The notes under the pieces were generated by a model. That model was not told the origin of the DNA, did no database searches, and was given only the letters and a program-made list of their open reading frames with translations. A program made the translations under genes and the position numbers. A DNA stretch of 64,000 nucleotides from Brumimicrobium sp041655765 (lineage in GTDB: Bacteria > Bacteroidota > Bacteroidia > Flavobacteriales_D > Crocinitomicaceae), in contig JBBAEU010000009.1 of NCBI GenBank assembly GCA_041655765.1, positions 1 through 64,000 of the forward strand. The letters are read 5' to 3'. Below are positions 57,210-64,000 of this stretch, piece after piece (position 1 is the stretch's first letter; each line of letters begins with the position of its first letter).

Positions 57210-58292
57210 ATGAAAAGGCTAATATTTATATTCTTGTTTTTTGCTCCATTTGTATATGGGCAAAACGTTTTTCCTTATTTGAATAATCGAGATTATTTAA
57301 AGAGTTTTCATGAAGGGATGACGACACAATTGGATTTTCTTGAACCTATTCATGTAAAATATTCGGAAGAGATTATTGCTTTTATCGATAACAAAAGAGA
57401 CCTTTTTGTTTTTGATGGACACAATAAAGAGAAACTCTCTGCTTTAGTAAATGATTATAAAATTGGAATTGAAATTGTTGCGTGGAACTCTGGTCCGATT
57501 ATCAATGTATGGGAAAATGGAGTAAAACAAAATCTAACTTATTTTGGTGGACATTATGAGGTTTCAGATAGTTTGGTTGTGTTTGAAGATACGCGAGATT
57601 ATTCGATAAAAGTTTATTACAAAGGAGAAATTCAGACTTTATATACAAGTGTCGGCAGACCAATGTTTCCAAAAGCAATTGGGAGTAATACTGTAGCCTT
57701 TGAAGGAAATGGCGATGTCCATTATGCATATACAGCTGGGAAAATTATTGAAATTGGTGCTATTTCAGGAAATGTTAAGTTCTCTGCTGGGGGAAATGTA
57801 ATTGTCTTTAATGACACATTTGAACAGAGTTTTGCTGTTGTCTTAGGAAGAGATATTTTTAACGTAGAACCCATAACCGCCAAAGAATATCAAGCTGGCT
57901 ACAATATTTTCGCCTATATCGACAGGAATGATAACCTAAAAGCCTTTATTAATGGTGAAATTGTTCAGTTAAGCACGTATGCAACTTTTTTTGAGGTCTT
58001 TAGAGACATGATTGTCTGGGGCGAGAATGGGACATTTTTTACCTACAGAAATGGAACAAGGTATGAAATCGCTAACTACATACCAGAAGAGTATAAAATT
58101 CGCGACGGAATTGTTGCTTTCAGAAATTTGAACGGTGGCGTTTCATTATTTAGAAATGAGACTGTAGAGATTTTAAGTAACAGAGTTAACGCACCTTTTG
58201 AAGTAAACGGAAATACTGTTAAGATTCAAGTTAACGAAGGAAATTACGATTTCTTTAAAAATGGATATGCTTATCCAACGGTGAGACAATAA
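57210..58292 (+). CDS. Secreted protein of unknown function with propeller-like strand repeats
   Basis: The 360-residue precursor has a signal peptide (MKRLIFIFLFFAPFVYGQ). The rest is beta-rich with a recurring pattern in which a phrase such as IIAFIDNKRDLFVFDGH, DSLVVFEDTRDYSIKVYYKG, NIFAYIDRNDNLKAFINGE or GIVAFRNLNGGVSLFRNE appears about every 40-50 residues. Each unit is hydrophobic-Val/Ile-Ala-Phe, polar turn, then a second strand ending N-G or K-G. That suggests a beta-propeller of about seven blades, but no family is recognised. No sorting domain or catalytic motif is seen. It starts just after a possible terminator. Confidence 0.65.
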   Translation: MKRLIFIFLFFAPFVYGQNVFPYLNNRDYLKSFHEGMTTQLDFLEPIHVKYSEEIIAFIDNKRDLFVFDGHNKEKLSALVNDYKIGIEIVAWNSGPIINVWENGVKQNLTYFGGHYEVSDSLVVFEDTRDYSIKVYYKGEIQTLYTSVGRPMFPKAIGSNTVAFEGNGDVHYAYTAGKIIEIGAISGNVKFSAGGNVIVFNDTFEQSFAVVLGRDIFNVEPITAKEYQAGYNIFAYIDRNDNLKAFINGEIVQLSTYATFFEVFRDMIVWGENGTFFTYRNGTRYEIANYIPEEYKIRDGIVAFRNLNGGVSLFRNETVEILSNRVNAPFEVNGNTVKIQVNEGNYDFFKNGYAYPTVRQ

Positions 58293-58395
58293 GAATAGAT
58301 TTTTATTTGTTTTATAACCTGAATTCGATTAACAATTATCTTAAAACTGTCTTTGCATCAACGTAAGTGCTAACCTAACTCCTTTTTCTTTGTGT

Positions 58396-59166
58396 TTAAA
58401 TTAATCCCAAATCCATCGCCTTTAAGATTAATTGAAGCGGGTTATTTGTACCCAATTTTGAATGAATGTTCTTGCGATGTGTTTTAACCGTATGTTCACT
58501 GATATATAATAAATTAGCAATGTTTTTGGTATCATTATCATTAATCAATAGCAATAATATTTCCATTTCTCGGGCAGTTAAACCATAGTTCTTTGCGGTA
58601 TTTTTGAGTGGAAGTTTAACATTTGTAAAAGAAGGCTCACCCTCCAACCCGATAAAAGAAAGCCTCATTAAGTTGTCTGTTTTGAAGTTAGAAATATCAG
58701 TATGTACAACTAAATTTCGAATGATTGTACCATCTTCGTCACATTGAATGGTAATAGATTGTTGTAAAACCTTAATATAATTCCCATTTTTAGTGCGAAG
58801 CCGATAATTGTATTGGGTTTTATATTTCATCAGTTTATCCTTAGGAAGTTTCAGCTTAAAGTTGACTACTTCGGATTCAAAATCAACAAATGTAGCCACG
58901 TCATCTGGATGAATATGATCAAACAAAAATTCCATCGTTATTGTTTCTGGGTCGTACCCAGTAAGATTGAAAAAAGAGGGCGACATTTTTTCAATCTTAT
59001 TCAATGACGGTAAGAAAATAAAGAAATAGCTTTTCCCAACTTGGAATATGTTGAAAATCTTTTGATAGTACTCCTGTTTCAATTCCAAATTGTCAGTTGG
59101 TGTCCGTGTTCCCACAAGTTTCCAACTTTCTTGGACTTTAGCTAAATAATTATCTTTTAAACTCAA
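58396..59166 (-). CDS. PAS domain LuxR-type transcriptional regulator
   Basis: The 256-residue protein has an N-terminal PAS fold (about 45-160: FFIFLPSLNKIEKMSPSFFN, HIHPDDVATFVDFE, YRLRTKNGNYIKVLQQSITI) and a C-terminal LuxR helix-turn-helix (about 190-256: LTAREMEILLLLINDNDTKN, ISEHTVKTHRKNIHSKLG). No receiver domain or kinase is present, so the PAS domain probably senses a ligand or a partner directly. No cognate histidine kinase is nearby. Its targets are unknown; the adjacent 197-residue protein lies 43 bases upstream on the same strand. Confidence 0.88.
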   Translation of the reverse strand: MSLKDNYLAKVQESWKLVGTRTPTDNLELKQEYYQKIFNIFQVGKSYFFIFLPSLNKIEKMSPSFFNLTGYDPETITMEFLFDHIHPDDVATFVDFESEVVNFKLKLPKDKLMKYKTQYNYRLRTKNGNYIKVLQQSITIQCDEDGTIIRNLVVHTDISNFKTDNLMRLSFIGLEGEPSFTNVKLPLKNTAKNYGLTAREMEILLLLINDNDTKNIANLLYISEHTVKTHRKNIHSKLGTNNPLQLILKAMDLGLI

Positions 59167-59209
59167 AATCTTTCAAATTATATTAGAAAAAGTTTAATTA
59201 CTCGTTAAA

Positions 59210-59803
59210 TCAATCATACAAAGACTTATATTCTTGTATCCACGCTTCATTCATTACATCTTTAAGCAGCTTGAAAAAACTTGAATCTACAAAATAATCT
59301 TGGTCGTAACCCCTAACTCCGTATCGATCATAAATATATTTTTGTTGTTTTAAGGAGGGTTTGGCATCTCCCAAACTCCATCCTTTTCCTGCTTTTTGGT
59401 CGAATGGATGCTCTGTAAATCTAATTTTCCAAAGTGAGTCGAAAGCAGCTTCGTAATCTAAAATTGACCCATCAGCCAAAGTATCGTTATGCAATCCATA
59501 TTCTTCAAAGTAATTAAAAAAAGAAACGGTTTTCGGAACTGGCCAGACGCCTTGACCAATTTTAATCAATCGTTCTAATGAAACGCTTTGAATAGAAGCT
59601 AATACATTATTTCTATAATAAACTAAAGCATATTCTGTTAAGTTTCCTGTAGGCATCAAGCCAATTTTAACTCCAAAAGACATCCTGTTCGGAGCAGTTG
59701 ATATTTGCTCGCCTTTTAAGGTTAAACTTAAAAATAAACAAGAAATAAGAAATAATGCAATATGTTTATATTTCTTTTCCAAAGTTTTTTTGAATTGAAT
59801 CAA
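59210..59803 (-). CDS. Membrane-anchored or secreted protein of unknown function
   Basis: The 197-residue protein has an N-terminal hydrophobic segment (HIALFLISCLFLSLTLKG, about 15-32) preceded by lysines, so it is either secreted or anchored. The rest is soluble, with KIGLMPTGNLTEYALVYYR and SLWKIRFTEHPFDQKAGKGW. The last part is rich in Tyr, Asp and Lys. I recognise no family. It lies 43 bases upstream of the PAS-LuxR gene on the same strand and could be cotranscribed with it. Confidence 0.6.
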   Translation of the reverse strand: MIQFKKTLEKKYKHIALFLISCLFLSLTLKGEQISTAPNRMSFGVKIGLMPTGNLTEYALVYYRNNVLASIQSVSLERLIKIGQGVWPVPKTVSFFNYFEEYGLHNDTLADGSILDYEAAFDSLWKIRFTEHPFDQKAGKGWSLGDAKPSLKQQKYIYDRYGVRGYDQDYFVDSSFFKLLKDVMNEAWIQEYKSLYD

Positions 59804-59906
59804 GAAGTTTAAATTAATGAATTATTTCTTTATTTTACTATTTTGAGGCTATTTTTTTGAAAAAAATTCAATCCACCAATAAAAAACAGATAAGAATAAG
59901 GAAGTA

Positions 59907-61316
59907 CTAAATCTCCTGATGTGCTTTATTTAGTAAATCCAAAACGTTCTTCACTGGCGTAAATGTTTCGGTTGGTATTTCAACAAAAACGCTTAGCCAA
60001 TCTGACATTCCACCGTTCCATAAGCCAGGACGTTCAACAAATCGAATGGGTTTCCCTTTATGCGTTTTCTCTGCGATAAAGTATTTTTCATCATCAGAAA
60101 AATTTTGTAGATCCAGCTTGTTTCCATCAATATCTTTCGTAGAAAGTGCCATTAGAACAGGATTAAAATATTGACCCTGAACCATGAGTCGATATTGTTT
60201 TTCATTTTTGCTAATCTGCGCCTTCTCAATAATTTGCTTCGATAAATTCCCATTTTTTTCTTCCCAAAATGGACCACCTCCAGCTTGTCCTTCATTCGGA
60301 ACCATACCGCAAATACGAATAGGGCGATAAATTAATTTCTCTATTTCTTCATCAGTTAATTTTGTAAAGTCCAATTGAGGATTGGTAAATTGATATTGAA
60401 GATTTAATAATGCAAGTGCAGCACGTTTGTCTTCACTTTGTAGCGCATCTCTTAATTCTGCTTTGAACGATTCCAACAAACCACCCATATACTTTAAATT
60501 ATCAATGGTATTGGTTGCTTGAGACTCATGTTGAACATTGTCAATATTTTTTATGAAAATAATATCCTTATCAATCTGATTCAGATTATCCAATAAAGCA
60601 CCATGACCAGAAGGACGCGTTACAAAATCTCCATTTTCATCTTCAAGTGGATTTTTATCCTCCTCAAAAGCAATAGAATTGGTGTTGGGGTTCTGTTCCG
60701 ATAACTCAATACTCGATTCTCTTCCTGTTAATTGTTGGATGGCATCTAAAGCAGATTGAATTGCTTCCTCATGGCTTTTATTAATGGTAAAATGAAAATA
60801 AACTTTTGAATCTTTAATTTGAATTCCTTGTAGTAATTGTTCTTGAAAAGCATTTAAAATAAAGCTCCTTGAACGATGAAAAGGAATAAGACCTTTTGGT
60901 AAAGAACCAAGGTTTAACCCTTCTTCGTTGAGGATATAAGAAACCAGTTCATCCAAATTGATATCATATTCTCTCACTCTTTTCTTTATATCATAAGGCA
61001 ACATTTCAAAAAAAGCAAATGTCTGGATTGCATTCAAAAATCTTTCTGTTTGACTTCTTGATTCTTCATTTGGGTTGTGTAAAAAGTTGAATAAAAAACT
61101 AAACATTCTAGAACCTGAACCAGAAGCTGGAATAAAGAAGCAAATTTCTTTTTCTGTATTGTCAAATTTTATCTTATACTTGTTTTTCTCAAAGTCGGAA
61201 TGCCTAATAACTCCGTCATTTAAGCGACAAGGTCTTACCAAATTAATTTCAGGTAAATCCTTAAAAACTTTTGTTCTTTGCTCTTCTATAATATTCAAAG
61301 TTATGTCAGAATTCAT
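59907..61316 (-). CDS. DUF4301 family protein, nucleotidyltransferase-like
   Basis: I use the start at 61316 (MNSDITLNIIEEQR), giving 469 residues; the frame continues upstream into sequence that is not family-like and would overlap the divergent gene. The N-terminus holds FFIPASGSGSRMFSFLFNFL, a loop resembling the nucleotide-binding G-x-G-x-R-M of sugar nucleotidyltransferases. Later blocks are SLPKGLIPFHRSRSFILNAF, VTRPSGHGALLDNLNQIDKD, FIKNIDNVQ and ICGMVPNEGQAGGGPFW. These fit DUF4301 as I remember it. A nucleotide-sugar role is inference. It is divergent from a methyltransferase gene with 48 bases between. Confidence 0.85.
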   Translation of the reverse strand: MNSDITLNIIEEQRTKVFKDLPEINLVRPCRLNDGVIRHSDFEKNKYKIKFDNTEKEICFFIPASGSGSRMFSFLFNFLHNPNEESRSQTERFLNAIQTFAFFEMLPYDIKKRVREYDINLDELVSYILNEEGLNLGSLPKGLIPFHRSRSFILNAFQEQLLQGIQIKDSKVYFHFTINKSHEEAIQSALDAIQQLTGRESSIELSEQNPNTNSIAFEEDKNPLEDENGDFVTRPSGHGALLDNLNQIDKDIIFIKNIDNVQHESQATNTIDNLKYMGGLLESFKAELRDALQSEDKRAALALLNLQYQFTNPQLDFTKLTDEEIEKLIYRPIRICGMVPNEGQAGGGPFWEEKNGNLSKQIIEKAQISKNEKQYRLMVQGQYFNPVLMALSTKDIDGNKLDLQNFSDDEKYFIAEKTHKGKPIRFVERPGLWNGGMSDWLSVFVEIPTETFTPVKNVLDLLNKAHQEI

Positions 61317-61364
61317 AGTTAAAATAATTAATCGTGTATCTTTAACGTTGATTTTAGTATCAAT

Positions 61365-62138
61365 ATGATAAATATTATTGGCGAATATATAAAATATAGA
61401 TGGAAAGCACGGCAAAGATTTGGTGTTCATTCTCCTTTTGTTTTTGATTTTGGTGATAAATGCTTGCGTTTATTTGTTCCAAATTCAACATTACAAGGGT
61501 TTAAACAACTTAGGAATCATTACTTGAAAAGCCACGAAAGAATTGAAGTAAATGACCTTGGTGCGGGCTCAAGGGTTTTAAAAAATCATCGAAAAATTAG
61601 TGATATAGTAAAAGTTTCAGGTGTGGACTTAAAGTATGGGAAACTTCTTTACCGAATTTCTACACACTATAAACCAAAGAATATTTTAGAACTAGGAACT
61701 TCTTTAGGGCTTGGAACTTATATGTTGGTTTCGGGAAACGATAAATCAAAAGTCACAACAATTGAAGGATGTGTCAATACATTAAATACTGCTAAAACTA
61801 ATTTTCCAAAGCAGCATCTACATCAAGTTGATTTTATTAATGATTCTTTTGAAAATTATCTATCAACCCTTGATAATCAGTTCGTTTTTGATTTAATTTA
61901 TATCGATGGCGACCACAAAAGTCGAAGTTTATTTTTCTATCTTGAATTATTAAAAAATCATATTCACGATGAAACAATTATCATTTTAGATGATATTAGG
62001 TGGACAAAAGATATGTTAGATGGTTGGAAAATGGTAAAAGAACAGCCACAATTTCATTTATCATTAGATTTATTCAGATTGGGAATTATAGTTCCAAGAA
62101 AGCACCAACAGAAAGAGCACTTTGTCATTCGGTATTAA
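61365..62138 (+). CDS. Class I SAM-dependent methyltransferase
   Basis: The 257-residue protein begins IIGEYIKYRWKARQRFGVHS, then has a Rossmann methyltransferase core: motif I NILELGTSLGLGTYM, an acidic strand VTTIEGC and DLIYIDGDH. The substrate is unknown; O-methyltransferases of this shape act on small molecules or proteins. A TATCTTTA element lies about 25 bases before the start. It ends convergent with the YwqK-repeat gene, overlapping by four bases. Confidence 0.85.
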   Translation: MINIIGEYIKYRWKARQRFGVHSPFVFDFGDKCLRLFVPNSTLQGFKQLRNHYLKSHERIEVNDLGAGSRVLKNHRKISDIVKVSGVDLKYGKLLYRISTHYKPKNILELGTSLGLGTYMLVSGNDKSKVTTIEGCVNTLNTAKTNFPKQHLHQVDFINDSFENYLSTLDNQFVFDLIYIDGDHKSRSLFFYLELLKNHIHDETIIILDDIRWTKDMLDGWKMVKEQPQFHLSLDLFRLGIIVPRKHQQKEHFVIRY

Positions 62139-63850
62139 TTAGGAGAGAAACTTGTTCCTGACCTTGTGCCTTCGATTACTTGAATGCCTTGATTAAACTT
62201 CATGGTTCGTGTAACTTTACCATTTTTATCAAAAATCTTCATATTTCCATGTTTAACCCCATTTTTATAGTTAGTTTCTGATATAATATTTCCATATCTG
62301 TCAAAGCTTAACATTTTTCCATTCAAACTTCCATTTTTATAGTGCGTAATGGTTACTGGCAATTCTCCTCCAGGATTGTATGCAACCCATTTTCCGTGTT
62401 TTTTATCATTCTTATACTTTCCCTCTTCCATCTTTGTGTAATCCTTTTGGGAGTATGCGACACTTTTTCCATGTTTTACAGCGATTCTTTCAGAACGATT
62501 TTTCATGATTCCATAATCAATTTTTGACTTTCTCACCATCACTTTATAGGTTGTTATATCACTGATGCTTCCGTTTGGAAAGAATTTTGTCCATTCTCCT
62601 GTTTTTACGCCCATATCATAACTTCCTTGAGTTAATTTAATGCCATTATCATAAAAAGATAACCATTCACCGTTCAATTTCCCTTTTTTAAAAGTTGATT
62701 GGTTTTTTAGATTTCCATTTTCCCAATAATTTTTCCAAATTCCATCTTCTAAGTCCTTTTTATAATTACCCTCCATCAGAAGCGTTCCATTTTCATACCA
62801 CGTCTTCCATTCACCTTCTTTCAAATCATCTCTAAAATCGCCAGTTTTAAACTTCTTCCCAGTTCTATAATAATACTTCCACGTACCATCTTTCTTTCCG
62901 TTTTTGTATTTAGCACGATATGAAAGTGAGCCGTCTGTATAATTATAAATCCATGACCCGTGTTGTAAATCGTTTTTAAAACTTCCTTTCATATCGATGG
63001 TTCCATTGTTTGTAAACCATGTCCATTCTCCTATCTTTTTACCCGATTCGTATTGTCCTGTTATACGGTTTTCCCCATTGTCATAATACAAGATATAAGG
63101 ACCGTGTAATTTTCCATTAACGTAATTTGTTATCTTTTCAAGATCTCCAGTATAGAAATATTCTTTCCATTCTCCTTCTGGTTGCCCTTCTTTGTATTCT
63201 CCAGTTAATTGTGGATATCCATAAACAGCTCCTTCTATAAACGTTCCGTGTTTTAATCCATTTTTATAATAATGATGAGATTTTATGTTTCCATTTGAAT
63301 AATAAATCATAACCTCTCCGTTTCCATCAGTTAAAGTTTGTGTATGTAAAGAATCTGCGCCATAAAACTCCCAAATAAATGATGTACTGTCGATGATTTC
63401 TTCAACCGATTTTAATGCGCCATCATCATAAAAATACCTCCATTGACCTATGGGTTTCCCGAGGTTATAAAAACCGACTTCTGTTGTGTCGCCTTTTGGA
63501 TTAAATGCAATATAAATGCTGTCTTGAACATCATTTTTGAAATAACCCAAATCTTTTATTCTTTTGCCGTCGTAATAACGAACAGTTTCTCCATGGAGTT
63601 TATTTCTGTTGTAATTTCTTTCTTCTACTTTTATCCCATTTCTGTCAAAAAACTCCCATCTACCATGTCTTTCAGTTGTTTCACCCAACTCATCAACATA
63701 ATAATAGCCTGTACTTTCTTTATGCAGATTTGTTCCTGGATCATAGTAAAACGTTTGTCGTTTAGACAGGTTTTTGTTTTTATCTGATTTTTGTGAGATA
63801 ACAGGATTAGCAAAAATGAGGATTAAAAGAGAGAGGATTTTATAATTCAT
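62135..63850 (-). CDS. Secreted YwqK/MORN-type repeat protein
   Basis: The 571-residue precursor (start at 63850, MNYKILSLLILIFANPVISQ) has a signal peptide. It is then almost wholly built of 20-25-residue repeats with the pattern DGxWKxYYxNGxLKxxxxYKNGKKxG. These belong to the MORN/YwqK family. Some family members are labelled antitoxins in databases, but a long secreted protein of this kind is more likely structural or binding. Its first repeats lie around residues 40-100. No catalytic domain or sorting tail is seen; the C-terminus is short (SGTSFSPN). Confidence 0.88.
   Translation of the reverse strand: MNYKILSLLILIFANPVISQKSDKNKNLSKRQTFYYDPGTNLHKESTGYYYVDELGETTERHGRWEFFDRNGIKVEERNYNRNKLHGETVRYYDGKRIKDLGYFKNDVQDSIYIAFNPKGDTTEVGFYNLGKPIGQWRYFYDDGALKSVEEIIDSTSFIWEFYGADSLHTQTLTDGNGEVMIYYSNGNIKSHHYYKNGLKHGTFIEGAVYGYPQLTGEYKEGQPEGEWKEYFYTGDLEKITNYVNGKLHGPYILYYDNGENRITGQYESGKKIGEWTWFTNNGTIDMKGSFKNDLQHGSWIYNYTDGSLSYRAKYKNGKKDGTWKYYYRTGKKFKTGDFRDDLKEGEWKTWYENGTLLMEGNYKKDLEDGIWKNYWENGNLKNQSTFKKGKLNGEWLSFYDNGIKLTQGSYDMGVKTGEWTKFFPNGSISDITTYKVMVRKSKIDYGIMKNRSERIAVKHGKSVAYSQKDYTKMEEGKYKNDKKHGKWVAYNPGGELPVTITHYKNGSLNGKMLSFDRYGNIISETNYKNGVKHGNMKIFDKNGKVTRTMKFNQGIQVIEGTRSGTSFSPN
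62300..63560 (-). repeat. About 17-20 YwqK/MORN-type protein repeats
   Basis: The units are visible in translation as W-K/T-x-[YF]-[YF]-x-N/D-G-x-[LI]-x..., each about 23 residues, for example GKWVAYNPGGELPVTITHYK, GTWKYYYRTGKKFKTGDFR and GEWKTWYENGTLLMEGNYK. DNA similarity between units is low, so they are old. Confidence 0.75.
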
Positions 63851-63900
63851 GGCATATATTTTCATAAAAGACTTATCTATATAACGGCAATACTTTTTAA

Positions 63901-64000
63901 TTATTTGAGTAACATAATAATACTACTAATCAGTAAAAACACACCAAAAATCATCAAAATTGAACCTGTAATTCTGTTCATTGAAGACAGTAATTTGCTT
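63901..64000 (-). CDS. C-terminus of a membrane protein (partial)
   Basis: Only the last 32 residues are in the window: a short polar start (SKLLSSMNRITGS) followed by a hydrophobic helix (ILMIFGVFLLISSIIMLLK). The N-R-I-x-G-x-I-L-x-x-F-G-x-x-L-L pattern is like the last span of LysE-type amino acid exporters, but too little is visible to be sure. It lies 50 bases upstream of the YwqK-repeat gene on the same strand. Confidence 0.5.
   Translation of the reverse strand, partial: SKLLSSMNRITGSILMIFGVFLLISSIIMLLK

Noticed and set aside
62135..63850. Toxin-antitoxin label for the YwqK-repeat protein
   Set aside because: The protein is long, secreted and has no adjacent toxin gene; the antitoxin name sometimes given to this repeat family does not fit.

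Overview
The window is about 64 kb of AT-rich chromosome from a member of the Bacteroidota, most likely Flavobacteriales. Four kinds of evidence support this. Several large secreted proteins end in type IX secretion (T9SS) sorting domains, either the short type A form or the longer gliding-motility-associated form. Candidate promoters carry the Bacteroidota -7 motif TANNTTTG. Lineage-typical families are present: IPExxxVDY protein beside pyruvate kinase, DUF5606, DUF4301 and a PASTA protein next to a RluD-type synthase. Many lipoproteins carry a Cys lipobox. I saw no rRNA, tRNA, CRISPR array, insertion sequence, prophage or integrase. Gene order looks like ordinary chromosomal backbone with accessory secreted and surface proteins between housekeeping genes.

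Layout. 1-4.7 kb: the end of a T9SS protein, then a leftward block with rnpA, an S41 protease and an O-antigen ligase-like protein, plus two tandem, overlapping thioredoxins. 4.8-8.5 kb: rlmN, a 41-residue membrane peptide and monomeric NADP isocitrate dehydrogenase. 8.5-9.8 kb: two paralogous lipoproteins. 10.2-13.0 kb: a respiratory cassette with a lipoprotein copper nitrite reductase fused to cytochrome c, a SUMF-fold protein and a SCO-type copper chaperone. 13.0-15.4 kb: an outer-membrane barrel protein and a large conserved protein with nucleoside-phosphorylase-like motifs. 15.6-22.9 kb: a tightly packed rightward run of asnS, rpoN, a membrane protein, an M48 protease lipoprotein, a cyclase-family protein and a DUF5060-type glycoside hydrolase. 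23.2-30.1 kb: a surface cluster with a 1349-residue barrel plus nine Ig-like repeats, a 102-residue secreted protein and a SprB-repeat/PKD protein with a gliding-type C-terminus. 30.2-34.0 kb: an NRDE protein, prs, ribosomal protein L25 and ahcY. 34.2-48.5 kb, leftward: a multidomain T9SS protein, a SulP transporter, an AddA-like helicase-nuclease, an RluD-type synthase, a T9SS protein, a PASTA protein, pyruvate kinase, an IPExxxVDY protein and an Rrf2 regulator with three cysteines. 48.7-64 kb: a glycosyltransferase, a family M49 dipeptidyl peptidase III, small secreted and DUF5606 proteins, two divergent subtilases, a PAS-LuxR regulator, DUF4301, a methyltransferase, a YwqK/MORN-repeat protein and the tail of a membrane protein.

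The most coherent functional units are the nitrite-reduction cassette (enzyme, copper delivery, accessory SUMF protein) and the adhesin-like surface cluster. The surface cluster is the best candidate for something undescribed: its first protein places an outer-membrane barrel upstream of a long Ig-like stalk, which resembles inverse autotransporters in layout but has no obvious relationship to them. Two perfect palindromes, upstream of asnS and of nirK, are the most interesting non-coding signals. All calls come from reading the sequence; no database search was run.
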